Shown here: one piece after another, positions 33,147-42,434 of the stretch
Position numbering within the stretch: the stretch's first letter is position 1
How the letters are laid out: every line of letters starts with the position of its first letter
DNA from: an uncultured Bacteroidales bacterium
GTDB taxonomy: Bacteria; Bacteroidota; Bacteroidia; Bacteroidales; Bacteroidaceae
Reading direction: 5' to 3'
Length of the DNA: 64,000 nucleotides
Assembly: GCA_902782245.1 (NCBI GenBank)
Contig: CACZMI010000001.1
Span: 1 to 64,000, forward strand
Notes under the pieces: model-generated
Database searches by the model: none
The model's input: only the letters and a program-made list of their open reading frames with translations
Told to the model about the DNA's origin: nothing
Program-made: the position numbers and the translations under genes

Positions 33147-34080
33147 ATTTAAAATCATAACATTCTTTGTACTACTCCTGATTGTAGTTATGACATCTGT
33201 TGTTATTTGTGATAGATACAACTTTCATAAGAATATAATTAGAACTGCTAATTACTGCATTGAATTAATTATTAATGAACAATCAAAGAAAGTAACAGAT
33301 CACAATCCAAAATGTAATGCAGACTCTAATCTCTGTATAAGCAAAGAATTCCAGTAATTTGACAATTCTTTAGACCTTAAATACAATCATAATAAACAAA
33401 TTATAGATAAGTATGATTATAATAAAGAATTATTGGAAGTTCTAGAGAAAAGTGATGGGTTACTAAGTGCAAATGGCTTGACATTTCTAGCGACCTTGAT
33501 AGTTGCACTCCTCGCAACACTGTTATTCTATAGATTGGATGCCATGGAGAAATTGGCGTCAGATACAACAACAATGAACAAAGAAATAAAAGATAAACAT
33601 GATATAATTGATAAGGCAATTAAAGGTATAGGAGTATTTAATAACAAAATCAACACGTACTATAATCATACTGTTAAATACGATTATCTGCAAATTAGAA
33701 TTGAAAGTATATATAATCTATCTATTATAATAGGGAATGTTGTGATGGCCCTATCCCCTGATAATCTGAAAGAAAAAAATGAATCTATACTAGAGCAAGT
33801 AGGAGTTTTATGTCATCGCTTGACAAAAATGTGTAGACAGATAGAAATACAATTACATGACCCAAAGAATAGGTTAGGTTTTGTAACTCAGGAAGAGAAA
33901 AATATACTTTACACATATATTGAAGATTCGTTAGGAGAATTGGAAGGGAATAAGACTACAGCTAAGCAGATCAATAATACAAAATTAAATAATTTGATTC
34001 AGAATCAAATAGATAGAGTTAACAATATAAAAGAGATACTTAATGATGTTGAAATACAGACATTTGATTTAAATTCTTAA
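33133..34080 (+). pseudogene. Two-helix membrane protein split by in-frame TAA
   Basis: The frame starts with an ATG overlapping the receiver gene and is open to 34080 except for one TAA at 33355-33357. No other stop occurs, and nothing suggests a new start: the next candidate is a TTG at 33433. The joined product (~315 codons) would have a first membrane helix (~8-25), a ~90-residue outside loop containing the stop, a second helix (LTFLATLIVALLATLLF) and a cytosolic helical tail with coiled-coil character. This layout is sensible only as one protein. It may be a true nonsense mutation, an assembly error, or two polypeptides. It could be the effector of the kinase/receiver pair. Confidence 0.65.
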
Positions 34081-34425
34081 ACAAATTAATTCCACTAAAT
34101 GGAAGATATTATTTTGACATCATTTGTTATTACTAAAACAATTTAATAACTATTTGTTGTAAAAACAGACAGACAACAGTTTTTGCCTTTACCAAACTGA
34201 CGTGGACGGAAATTATGAGAATGATTACATAAATAAGAGTGGAAATCCTCGATGATAGTTCCCGACTGAAGATGCTCCAATGGAGTGAAATCTATATTAG
34301 AACGAGCTTATTAGATAGAAAATATATATCTTTAACGATTCGAACGCGGAAATCAACAGGTATAATTCAACGCTTCGATCCTTTTGATAACTATAAACAA
34401 GAATCACTAAGATAATTAGGCAACA
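34081..34425. other. Non-coding stretch with possible minus-strand relic
   Basis: No intact gene. On the minus strand 34309-34143 is open for about 55 codons and reads like real protein (FTPLEHLQSGTIIEDFHSYL, then NFRPRQFGKGKNCCL), but it has no start and stops on both sides. It is possibly a fragment of a lost gene. Otherwise AT-rich. Confidence 0.4.
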
Positions 34426-35529
34426 ATGGATTATAGCGAACATTACAGAATAGCAAGAATGACTGCACTTTCGCAGGGCATTAGACCTGATCAGTTTGAA
34501 AAAGCTGAGACATGGTATTATGACGAGACCGACAATGTGAAGCATCTGGTGTATGAGAATAAAAGGGTAAATGCTTCAGAGAACACTATTTTTGTATTAG
34601 GTGGAATACAAGCGGAAGATAGTATTACTGATGATGAATTGCATTCATTCTTTGGGAAAGAACCAGGAAAAGAATTGAAAGCAAATAAAGATTTAAGAGG
34701 AACATTCAGTGAGATTTTAAGAAAAGAAGCATTTTCAAATACATTAAAAATACTTGAGGAGAAAGGATGGAACATCCATTTTATATCAGTACAGGTTTGG
34801 TATTATGGTTTTGTAGATATAGTTGATTCCATTAATGATGATATAAATGCTTCATTTGCTTTAAAGGCAATCCTTTATAAAATATTGAAAAGTAGCCCGG
34901 ATGACACGGTGAGAATTTTTGGACGCTTTCATTATCCAAACATAAAGGATAAAGATAAGAATGCCTTTCTTGATGAACTAATAACACTGTCTTCAAGGTT
35001 TGTAGCATCTAATCCGAATGTAAATGATGAGATGATGACTAACATATTGATTGACAAAATCAAAAAGGCAAAGACTAAAAAGCAGTTGGATTTTATTCAA
35101 GATGAAACGCCCGATGAATGGGTGGGTAGATTTATTCAGTTCTATTCTAGTGAAATAGCTTCTTATCCTAATAAGACACTTATTCTTGATACGGAAAAAC
35201 AGGTAGAGAAGGCACTTAAGGAAGTCCCAATTGAAGTGAATGGAAAGGTTTTGAAGAATTATAGTTTTGTTGACTCTGACATAAATCCCATGATTCAAGT
35301 TTGTGATTATGTCGTTTCAATTCTTCGAAAATATTTCATCTTCCTGGACAGGTCTTTGAGCGAAGTTATAGCAGATATTAAACATTTTGATGAACAGCAA
35401 TTAAAGAATTTAAAGTTCCTTAATCGAATCCTTAAAAGATCATTAGATGCAAATCCGCTATATTATCACTATATCACAAGTGTAGAGATGCAGTATAACC
35501 TGAATCAGTTGATGAACATGTATTGTTAG
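34426..35529 (+). CDS. DUF3800-like protein (RNase H-fold)
   Basis: A 367-aa protein. The early motif WYYDETDNVKHL (Asp33-Glu34) resembles the D-E/S start of DUF3800 proteins. Near the end LILDTEKQVEKALKEV and SDINPMIQVCDYVVSILRKY match the family's second acidic strand and the IQxxDxV helix. DUF3800 is related to RNase H-fold nucleases and is frequent in mobile and defence loci. This protein is longer than the ~250-aa norm, with an extra middle region (~190-240). It is followed by RusA-like and ATPase genes spaced by 12 and 20 bases, so the three form an operon. Nuclease activity is inferred. Confidence 0.65.
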   Translation: MDYSEHYRIARMTALSQGIRPDQFEKAETWYYDETDNVKHLVYENKRVNASENTIFVLGGIQAEDSITDDELHSFFGKEPGKELKANKDLRGTFSEILRKEAFSNTLKILEEKGWNIHFISVQVWYYGFVDIVDSINDDINASFALKAILYKILKSSPDDTVRIFGRFHYPNIKDKDKNAFLDELITLSSRFVASNPNVNDEMMTNILIDKIKKAKTKKQLDFIQDETPDEWVGRFIQFYSSEIASYPNKTLILDTEKQVEKALKEVPIEVNGKVLKNYSFVDSDINPMIQVCDYVVSILRKYFIFLDRSLSEVIADIKHFDEQQLKNLKFLNRILKRSLDANPLYYHYITSVEMQYNLNQLMNMYC

Positions 35530-35541
35530 TATTCATATTAC

Positions 35542-35877
35542 ATGGAGTTAGTTATACACGGTTTAGTTCCATTGTCATATAATTCGAGGAACGTCAATAA
35601 TAAAAAGGCGTATTCTAATCGAATACGTTCTGCATTCTTGCGGAAATACAAAGGCGCAGTGCCTAGGTTTCCTGCAGATGAAGAATTATATGCCAGAGTT
35701 TACTTTTTTATGAGCGATGGGGTAAACATTGATTGTGATAATATCAGCAAACCAATCTGGGATGCTGTGAGAGGACTCGTATATGAGGATGATCGCAACA
35801 TTGAGTTTAGGACCGCGTCTGTTATAGATGTAAACATACATCCTTTCAACATTATTGATACTTCTTCTATTTATTAA
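35542..35877 (+). CDS. RusA-family Holliday-junction resolvase-like nuclease
   Basis: A 111-aa protein with the RusA signature DCDNISKPIWDAV (Asp64, Asp66, Asn67, Lys70) and a further acidic pair YEDD (82-84), the set that binds metal in RusA. The N-terminus (MELVIHGLVPLSYNSRNVNNKKAY) carries the usual beta strand and basic residues. RusA dimers cut four-way junctions and are common in phages. Here the gene sits alone between a DUF3800 gene and a P-loop ATPase, with no replication genes near. It probably serves as the nuclease of that cassette. The length is typical of the family. Confidence 0.82.
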   Translation: MELVIHGLVPLSYNSRNVNNKKAYSNRIRSAFLRKYKGAVPRFPADEELYARVYFFMSDGVNIDCDNISKPIWDAVRGLVYEDDRNIEFRTASVIDVNIHPFNIIDTSSIY

Positions 35878-35897
35878 CAAATTAAACAAAGATTGTT

Positions 35898-37466
35898 ATG
35901 GGGGTATTTGACAAACTGGTTAACAAAACACCAACAGACGAAACTAATCCGTTTCGACCAACGACCAAAGACTTCTTTATAGGTGTACCAGAAGCAGAAG
36001 CAGAAGCTACAACTGCATCTATAAAATTAGACTCATTTTTTGTAGATTATTTAGATGTATTGCAACAATTGAATAATGAAAAGTTTATTGTTTTAGGACG
36101 TAAAGGAACAGGGAAATCAGCTATTGGTGAACATATTCTTTCAATATCCAAGAATGACGCTAATTTGTTTTGTGATTTCATTAAGAAAGAAGATATAGAT
36201 ATCGAGAAGATTGTTCAAATAGGGAAAGAGGAAGGAGTTCACATTGAGAGAGGCCTGCTCTATAAATGGATAATACTTACAAAGTTTATTGCTCTCTTTG
36301 CAGATAATCAAAGCCTCGCCTGCATAAATGGAATGAGATACCTCTGTGATTTTATTAAAAAAAGTAGAGGATTCATAAATATCAAGAATTATGAAGTTAA
36401 AGAGATAATTCACCAATATGGAATTAATGTAAACATTGAGCATTTTAAGAGATATCTGACTGCATCGGGCAACTCTATCAAGCAATATAAGTATGAGAAA
36501 GCGGAATTTTACAAATTAATACCTGATTTGGAGAGGGTTGTCACTAATATTTTAAAAGATGATTCTTCAAACCAATATGTCTTAATGTTTGACGATTTAG
36601 ATATTGGTCTAAATTTAAATAATCAAGATAGCGTTAACACTCTGACAGAGCTTATTAGAACTGTTAAGTATTATAACAATGATGTCTTTGCAAGAAATGG
36701 AATAGAATCGAAAATAATTATCTTTTTGCGTACTGATATTCAAAAGCATCTTATTTATTCTGCTGATATGCCCAAAATATTCTCTAGCTATGCAACAGAA
36801 TTAAGATGGTACGAAGATATATTCAGGAACAATGAAACCAAACTTCTTCTGAGACAATTTATTAATAAAAGAATTGAAATAAATTTTCAAAAAAAGAGAT
36901 ATATAATAAATGACCCTAATGATCCGTGGACATCATTTATTGATGAAAGGAGTTTCAAAACAGGAATAAACGAATACAACCAACGAGAAAAAACAGGTTT
37001 TAAGCACATCATTGACCACACGTTTTTTCGACCTCGTGATTTAATCCTATTTTTTAAGGATATCGGTAATTTAGACCTTGATATACCCATCAGTTCAAGC
37101 GATATCAACAACAAATTGATGGACAGATATGCCCGCGAAATGGTGACGGACATAAAAGGAGAATTATCTGTTAATTATGATGCCAATGAAATTGAGGGTA
37201 TTTTTGATGCGTTAAGAAACAGTTTTGGAGCATACAGAAAGCCTTTTAAGCATAGCACATTAGTATCAGAACTTACCAATAATAGTATATCAGATACTAC
37301 AAAAGTAATATCTGATTTATTCGACTATTCCCTAATAGGTAATTATGACGAAAACAATAATGTCACTTTCAAATATAGAGAAACACGGGGCCAGATTGTA
37401 GAAATAAATCCAAGTGACTCCTTTATTCTTCATTATGTTTTACAGACTTATTTCAAAAAAAATTAA
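35898..37466 (+). CDS. P-loop ATPase, Sll1717-like
   Basis: A 522-aa cytosolic ATPase. Walker A is GRKGTGKSAIG (~67-77). Walker B is VLMFDDLDIGL (~230-240), and a sensor Arg follows in IIFLRTDIQKHL. The conserved block HIIDHTFFRPRDLILFFKDI (~365-385) is typical of Sll1717-type and related STAND-like defence ATPases. After that comes a winged-helix region (FKHSTLVSELTNNSISDT). It closes the three-gene operon with DUF3800 and RusA. A sensor-ATPase with two nuclease partners fits an antiphage cassette, but I know no named system with this exact set. Confidence 0.75.
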   Translation: MGVFDKLVNKTPTDETNPFRPTTKDFFIGVPEAEAEATTASIKLDSFFVDYLDVLQQLNNEKFIVLGRKGTGKSAIGEHILSISKNDANLFCDFIKKEDIDIEKIVQIGKEEGVHIERGLLYKWIILTKFIALFADNQSLACINGMRYLCDFIKKSRGFINIKNYEVKEIIHQYGINVNIEHFKRYLTASGNSIKQYKYEKAEFYKLIPDLERVVTNILKDDSSNQYVLMFDDLDIGLNLNNQDSVNTLTELIRTVKYYNNDVFARNGIESKIIIFLRTDIQKHLIYSADMPKIFSSYATELRWYEDIFRNNETKLLLRQFINKRIEINFQKKRYIINDPNDPWTSFIDERSFKTGINEYNQREKTGFKHIIDHTFFRPRDLILFFKDIGNLDLDIPISSSDINNKLMDRYAREMVTDIKGELSVNYDANEIEGIFDALRNSFGAYRKPFKHSTLVSELTNNSISDTTKVISDLFDYSLIGNYDENNNVTFKYRETRGQIVEINPSDSFILHYVLQTYFKKN

Positions 37467-37595
37467 GAATATCTATTAGTTTATGAGCATAACGCTGTAT
37501 CGGTACCAAGCGTATGATACTACCGTTTAAGTACGCTATCAAAAAATGAAATACGTGATATAATTGTGTTTTGGGAACACTATCATGTTGCATAT

Positions 37596-38735
37596 TCAGA
37601 AGAATTCACCATCCCAGAGCATTTTGAGGAAGTCGTTCACATAGATGAGTTCCATTCCTGAAGATAGTCTTGTTATGGGGTCGAGTGATACAAGAATGGC
37701 CCTGCAATCCGGATGTTCTTCCTTAAAGGCATTGAGTCCGGTCTTATGCCTGTTCATTACCTCTTCGCTGGATTTTATTTCAATTGCAACTCTGGCATCG
37801 CCTATAACAAGATCAACTTCAAGACCGGTATATGTATGCCAGTATGAAATGTTCTCCCTCCTTCTGAAATAGCCCCTGTATGCAAGGATCTCCTGCACGA
37901 TGTAATGTTCAAATGCATGTCCAAAGTCATCGGTGCCACGCTTCAGGCTGTTACGCCCCATCAGATAATTGGCAAGACCTACATCGAAATAATAGAACTT
38001 GGGAGCCTGGCTTATTCTCCTCTTGACGACCTTTGTATAGGCGGGTATTTCATAACCGATAAGTGTGTCATACAATATCCTGAAGTATGATTTAACCGTT
38101 TTTGCGGAGACTCCGCAGTCTGACGCGATATTCTCATAATTAATCATCTCTCCGTCCGAAATGGCAGCAACCTCCATGAACCTGGCAAAGTCATCGATAT
38201 CCTGTACAAGGGCCTCCTCCTGTATCTCCTCACGCAGATAAAGGTCAACATACGCTTCCAGACGGTCTGTAGCATCCTTTACCGCATAGTGGGGCGGAAT
38301 CATTCCATTCTGTACGGCGCGATCAATGTCAAAATCAGGTATTTCTGGCCAGACCAGAGGAAAGAGTGTACGCTTAGCTGCTCTGCCACCCAGTGTGTTG
38401 GCACCCTCCTTTTTCAGCTTTCTTGCGCTGGAACCGCTGAGTATGAATTTAAGATGCTTCTCAAACATGAGCAGATGCACTTCATCAAGCAAATCCGGGA
38501 CTTTCTGGATTTCATCGACAATAACCAGTGTTCCTTCGGGCTCTTTCATCAGGGCGTTCCTGAAAAGCTCCGGATTACGGCGCAATCTGCGCCTTAGGTC
38601 TGATTTTAGCAAATCATAATAGATAGCAGCTTTAAAGCGCTCTTTGAGAAGTGTTGATTTCCCTACCTGACGACCGCCAAACAGGAACATTGCCTCATCC
38701 AGTTGGTTCTCTATATCAAATATCCTCTTGTACAT
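37596..38735 (-). CDS. AAA ATPase with DUF4143 domain
   Basis: A 379-aa protein of the widespread AAA_14 + DUF4143 family. Walker A is GGRQVGKSTLL (~20-30) and Walker B VIVDEIQKVPDLL (~70-82). Sensor 1 is FILSGSSARKL (~95-105), followed by GRAAKRTLFPLVWPE. The C-terminal DUF4143 part ends with a PD-(D/E)xK-like region (VDLVIGDARVAIEIKSSEEV; the Asp and Glu-x-Lys are visible). It is complete. These proteins are common across bacteria, are often found in accessory DNA, and have no settled role. It is transcribed against the defence cassettes on its left and stands alone. Confidence 0.88.
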   Translation of the reverse strand: MYKRIFDIENQLDEAMFLFGGRQVGKSTLLKERFKAAIYYDLLKSDLRRRLRRNPELFRNALMKEPEGTLVIVDEIQKVPDLLDEVHLLMFEKHLKFILSGSSARKLKKEGANTLGGRAAKRTLFPLVWPEIPDFDIDRAVQNGMIPPHYAVKDATDRLEAYVDLYLREEIQEEALVQDIDDFARFMEVAAISDGEMINYENIASDCGVSAKTVKSYFRILYDTLIGYEIPAYTKVVKRRISQAPKFYYFDVGLANYLMGRNSLKRGTDDFGHAFEHYIVQEILAYRGYFRRRENISYWHTYTGLEVDLVIGDARVAIEIKSSEEVMNRHKTGLNAFKEEHPDCRAILVSLDPITRLSSGMELIYVNDFLKMLWDGEFF

Positions 38736-38884
38736 ATAGTATTTAATTTCTGCGTTTACTTTCCGGATTTTAAATGAAAATCAGGAAACACGTTGCGAAT
38801 GTAAACACTATATTTCCAACAACCAAATAATTGCAGAACTTTTTATGGATAACTTTCTCATATGATTTGATGCTTATTCCTAAC

Positions 38885-38920
38885 AAAACAGGCCGTGCCT
38901 GTGTGGACACTGCCTGTTTT
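38885..38920 (-). terminator. Terminator (38885-38920)
   Basis: AAAACAGGC (38885-38893) pairs with GCCTGTTTT (38912-38920), with A/T runs on both sides. It ends the DUF6266/InlB-repeat gene on the minus strand and possibly reads in both directions. Confidence 0.7.
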
Positions 38921-38940
38921 TACATTACCAGGTTGGAATT

Positions 38941-40749
38941 CTATTCCTCATCCCCCTCAATCTCCTCCAGATAAACCACCAAATCCAAATCCTCATAAAC
39001 GTCAATGGTCCTGTGGTCACCGTCAAAGTGCCGGTCATCGCTCCATTCCACAATACGCCAGCCCGGTGCAGGTGTAACATCCAGCTCCACGCTGTCCTCA
39101 TAGTGTGCTGCCTCCACGCATCCCGTTACGGTACCAGCCTCTTCAGGTTCGCAAACCGCACGCACGTGATAGGTCGCATCGCTCTCCAGTATGGCCTCAA
39201 AGTACCTAGGCGTGTAGCGGTCCACATAGAAGCGGCGGACAAGAGCCGTCTCATCATCGTCATCATCCCAGTGAACCATGTGGAAACCTTCAGCCGGAGT
39301 AACAGATATTTCCACCAGTTCACCAAGGTGATATGTTCCGCTACCTGTAGTCTCACCATAATAGGTGTCCACTGATATCCGCTTCGTCTCAGTCTTATGC
39401 CTGAACTCAGCTATGATATCATAATCCCTGTTGGCCACCAGAGTACGCGGGTTGGCCGTGTTACCGTCACTCCAGCGCACAAACTCGTAGTTCTCGTTTG
39501 CAGGTACTGCAGTAATAACCACTTCATCACCACGGTCAAACGTACCGCAATCAACATCATCGTCGCTCTCTATGCCACCAAATCCGTAAACGTTCACGTT
39601 CCAATACAGCTCATAGCTGCTCCTGATGGCCACAAATACTGCAGTAAGTGAAACATCGCTGTTCATCACAACGTCACGCTCAGGATTGTGGTTATCCGGC
39701 TGGTCCTCCCAGTGGTCAAACTCCCAGCCGTTAGACGGCTCGGCAACCAGGTGCGCAGTCTCGCCCGGACGGTACATACCACGTCCGTTAACCTGGCCAC
39801 GATAGGTGGGGCTTACATTAGCGGTCAGCCTGTAGTGCTGGTCATAAACAAACACCGGCTGCAGCACATAGTCGCGGTCCATAACAAGGTTACGCGGGTT
39901 CAGAGTATTACCGTCACTCCAGCGCAGGAACGTGTAGTTCTGGGTAGGATTAGCAAGAATGCCAACAACGCTACCTTCATTATACTCATGAACACCCATG
40001 TTACTTACAGTTCCCATGGTAACATCCGGATTGCTCATATCAAGTCTGTATTTCACCGGCTCCGTAGCAGAATAGAAAGCATTGATAAGCTGCTCGCCAC
40101 TCTTCTCTCCAGTAGCCGGATTCACATAGAAGTACCTAAGGAAAACCTTAGGTTTCCCTGCATTGGGCATCCCAAACTTGCCGGCATACGCCTGCAGCAA
40201 GTTCACCGCCCCGGCCGTAGGCACCAGCGGTTCACAGAAGGTAGAACCACGGCCCACGCCCGTAACAGTTCCCACTGTCTGAGGCCCGGTTGCCATAACA
40301 ACCAGCCGCAGTCCTGCAGCCTGTTCCGGAACAGAGTTCAATCGGAACATAAAGCTGCTATCGCTGATAGCAGCTTGAGCAACCGCCGGCTGCTCAATGC
40401 CCGCCAGCAGGGGTGGGCTCGTAAGCGGCTGGCCGCCGCAGCGCATCACCCAGAAGTTCAGTCTCAAGTACAGGTTAGTACCTGTCAGCTGTGCTTTCTG
40501 TCCCAACACCCTGCGCCCAGACTGACTCTTGGCCGCATTGTTCCAAGCCACAATCTCCGCCTGCGTCAGGTGTTTCCAGTTCTGCTGCAGCATCCTGAAT
40601 ATACTCTTAATCGTTGCCTGGTCTGCCGTCCGTTTCTTAGAGCCAGTCCCCTTGGTGCGCAAAAAGATAGCTCCCTTGTTCTGGCTTGCAGTAACGCCCT
40701 TAGCACTACCAGACATCCTGTCAAATGCAATAGAAGGTTTGTATCTCAT
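38941..40749 (-). CDS. DUF6266 protein fused to InlB-type B-repeats
   Basis: A 602-aa protein. Residues ~1-215 are a DUF6266 domain (MRYKPSIAFDRMSGSAKGVT, then LTQAEIVAWNNAAKSQSGR and GTNLYLRLNFWVMRCGG). The rest is four to five copies of a ~75-residue divergent InlB B-repeat; recurrent signatures are FLRWSDGNTLNPRNLVMDRDY, FDHWEDQPDNHNPERDVV and FVRWSDGNTANPRTLVANRDY. The repeats are beta-rich and usually mediate adhesion or extend a surface or virion protein. There is no signal peptide. DUF6266 alone is of unknown function. Two further DUF6266 genes follow upstream on the same strand. The last ~10 residues are very acidic. Confidence 0.85.
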   Translation of the reverse strand: MRYKPSIAFDRMSGSAKGVTASQNKGAIFLRTKGTGSKKRTADQATIKSIFRMLQQNWKHLTQAEIVAWNNAAKSQSGRRVLGQKAQLTGTNLYLRLNFWVMRCGGQPLTSPPLLAGIEQPAVAQAAISDSSFMFRLNSVPEQAAGLRLVVMATGPQTVGTVTGVGRGSTFCEPLVPTAGAVNLLQAYAGKFGMPNAGKPKVFLRYFYVNPATGEKSGEQLINAFYSATEPVKYRLDMSNPDVTMGTVSNMGVHEYNEGSVVGILANPTQNYTFLRWSDGNTLNPRNLVMDRDYVLQPVFVYDQHYRLTANVSPTYRGQVNGRGMYRPGETAHLVAEPSNGWEFDHWEDQPDNHNPERDVVMNSDVSLTAVFVAIRSSYELYWNVNVYGFGGIESDDDVDCGTFDRGDEVVITAVPANENYEFVRWSDGNTANPRTLVANRDYDIIAEFRHKTETKRISVDTYYGETTGSGTYHLGELVEISVTPAEGFHMVHWDDDDDETALVRRFYVDRYTPRYFEAILESDATYHVRAVCEPEEAGTVTGCVEAAHYEDSVELDVTPAPGWRIVEWSDDRHFDGDHRTIDVYEDLDLVVYLEEIEGDEE

Positions 40750-40774
40750 AGTATCAAACTTTTAATGGTTAAAC

Positions 40775-40796
40775 AAAAAGTCCCCCACAGGGGAAC
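40775..40796 (-). terminator. Terminator between DUF6266 genes
   Basis: On the minus strand GTTCCCC-TGT-GGGGGAC followed by TTTTTG. It lies between the end of the second DUF6266 gene and the start of the InlB-fused one, so they are separate transcripts. Confidence 0.7.
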
Positions 40797-40844
40797 ACCC
40801 TGAAGGGGACCAATTTCTGCGATATCTGCGCTTTCAGCGTGGGC

Positions 40845-41576
40845 TTACTCGCCACCGCCGCCGTTCTGACTCTCGTCAAAGGGGTCATTTGAAGCACCCA
40901 GCTCAACCTCCTTCAGGATATCAGCGCTCTTCTCACCGGTAACAGCGTTAACGTAGAAATAGCGCATAAAGATCTTAGGACGGCCGGCACTGGGAGCACC
41001 GTTCTTGTTGTCGTATGCAGCCTTGATGTCCATAGTGTCAGCCACTACAGAGAAAGGATCTGCAAAAGCTGATGCCTTGTCAAACGCATTGCTAACACCG
41101 TGGCTGTGCGGAGCACTGGCCTCAATGACAAGGCGCAGATTTGCCACATTCTCCGGAATACTTACCAGAGTGAACTTGAACTCTTCAGCATTGAGCTGAA
41201 CGGTAGCAGCTGCAGGAGCATCCACGCCCACCAGGGCAGGAGGATTTGCCACAGCGTTGCCACCGCAACGGATAATCCAGAAGTTGAGCCTCTGGTAAAG
41301 GTTCAGACCGGATATCTTGGCAGCATTACCCAGAATAGAGCGGCCGGCCTGACTCTGAGCCAGGTTGTTCCAGGCACTGATCTGAGCAGTGGTCAGGTTC
41401 TTCCAACTCTGAGAGAGCTGCTTAAAGATACCCTTTACGGTTGACTGACTTGCGGTAGTGGTCTTCTTGCCATAACCGCGGTTACGGAGATACTTGCGGC
41501 CCTTGGCCTTAGCAGCGGTCACGCCCTTGGCGCTTCCTGACATCTCCTCGAACGCAATAGATGGAGCGTACTTCAT
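40845..41576 (-). CDS. DUF6266 family protein
   Basis: A 243-aa protein from the ATG at 41576 (MKYAPSIAFEEMSGSAKGVTA); the frame extends 36 codons upstream but those lack family similarity. It has the same order as residues 1-215 of the InlB-fused neighbour: MSGSAKGVT, ASQSTVKGIFKQLSQSWKNL, AQISAWNNLAQSQAGR, GLNLYQRLNFWIIRCGG, and KIFMRYFYVNAVTGEKSADI. It is a single-domain version with a Gly/Glu-rich end. The strong LT.AQ..AWN motif is shared by all the family members in this window. Role unknown; candidates are a particle or surface component. Confidence 0.82.
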   Translation of the reverse strand: MKYAPSIAFEEMSGSAKGVTAAKAKGRKYLRNRGYGKKTTTASQSTVKGIFKQLSQSWKNLTTAQISAWNNLAQSQAGRSILGNAAKISGLNLYQRLNFWIIRCGGNAVANPPALVGVDAPAAATVQLNAEEFKFTLVSIPENVANLRLVIEASAPHSHGVSNAFDKASAFADPFSVVADTMDIKAAYDNKNGAPSAGRPKIFMRYFYVNAVTGEKSADILKEVELGASNDPFDESQNGGGGE

Positions 41577-41652
41577 AGTAGTAAATGTTTTAAATGGTTG
41601 ATTAATTAGTTTGTTTTTCTCTTGGTATATCTTGAGCTCATAATACCCGTAT

Positions 41653-42336
41653 TTATAAATCACATTGACAAATCCTGTCATCACACCTGGTAGTCCCGGC
41701 TAGTCCCGTGGCCACACTCATCCACGCTGTTTCAACAAAATACTTCTGCCCGGGCGTGGGCTTCACGGTCAGTCTATCAGTATAGACCTTGGTCACATCC
41801 GCAAAGTTCTGCTCAGGTATAAACCCCGCATCCACCAGAACCGGCAGCCCACCGCCGTAGGTCTTGCCCTTGCTTGCTGCAGCACTCATCCTCACCGCCA
41901 GCCTGTAACCTGCACCCGGATTCACCAAACGGCTCAACTGAATCAGTCCAGGAGTAACAATGATATTGCTGTACTCCACCTCAGGAATAGCCGGAATCTC
42001 CGTAGGTGGCACCACCAGCATTTCCAGTCCCAGCAGCGCACGGTTACAGTTCAGCGTAACATAAGCATTAACCGCCGGACTCTGAGTCCGCATGCGGCTC
42101 CCAAAGGCATGGGCTGCAGCAAACGCAGCCCACGCCTCAGCCTGCTCCACAGTAAGCCTCTTAAAGCTCCTGCCCACACGGGCAAACAGAGCACGACTGT
42201 TTTTTTGATTGGGAGTAACACGTCCCGGCTGATGGCAACGTCCGGAAAGAATGGTTCCGAATCTCGTGCTGCGGGCAGTAACCATACCCGCGCTGCCGGA
42301 CATCGCCCCAAAGGGAACTGAAGAAAGTGTTTTCAT
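41653..42336 (-). CDS. DUF6266-like protein
   Basis: A 227-aa protein. It shares the frame of the family: GAMSGSAGMVTARSTRFGTI, NQKNSRALFARVGRSFKRLT, VEQAEAWAAFAAAHAFGSRM, VNAYVTLNCNRALLG, and KYFVETAWMSVATG. It is more diverged than the two preceding paralogues and more Ala/Arg-rich. It is likely the first gene of the minus-strand group, since the next gene upstream points the other way. No signal peptide or catalytic motif is visible. Confidence 0.78.
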   Translation of the reverse strand: MKTLSSVPFGAMSGSAGMVTARSTRFGTILSGRCHQPGRVTPNQKNSRALFARVGRSFKRLTVEQAEAWAAFAAAHAFGSRMRTQSPAVNAYVTLNCNRALLGLEMLVVPPTEIPAIPEVEYSNIIVTPGLIQLSRLVNPGAGYRLAVRMSAAASKGKTYGGGLPVLVDAGFIPEQNFADVTKVYTDRLTVKPTPGQKYFVETAWMSVATGLAGTTRCDDRICQCDL

Positions 42337-42434
42337 GGTATCAGAGTATATCTATGTTCCAAAGACCTATACAAAATTTTTGAAGATTATTACGATAACC
42401 GGCGATTTTAATCCAATTATTTGTGGCGGAGTTA

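Noticed and set aside
33433..34080. Independent gene starting at TTG 33433
   Set aside because: The frame continues upstream without interruption to the TAA at 33355, and the start would be in the middle of a loop; a split gene is simpler.
39688..40803. 371-codon plus-strand ORF opposite the DUF6266-InlB gene
   Set aside because: It lies wholly antisense to a gene with clear repeats, is basic and low in recognisable content, and has no promoter.
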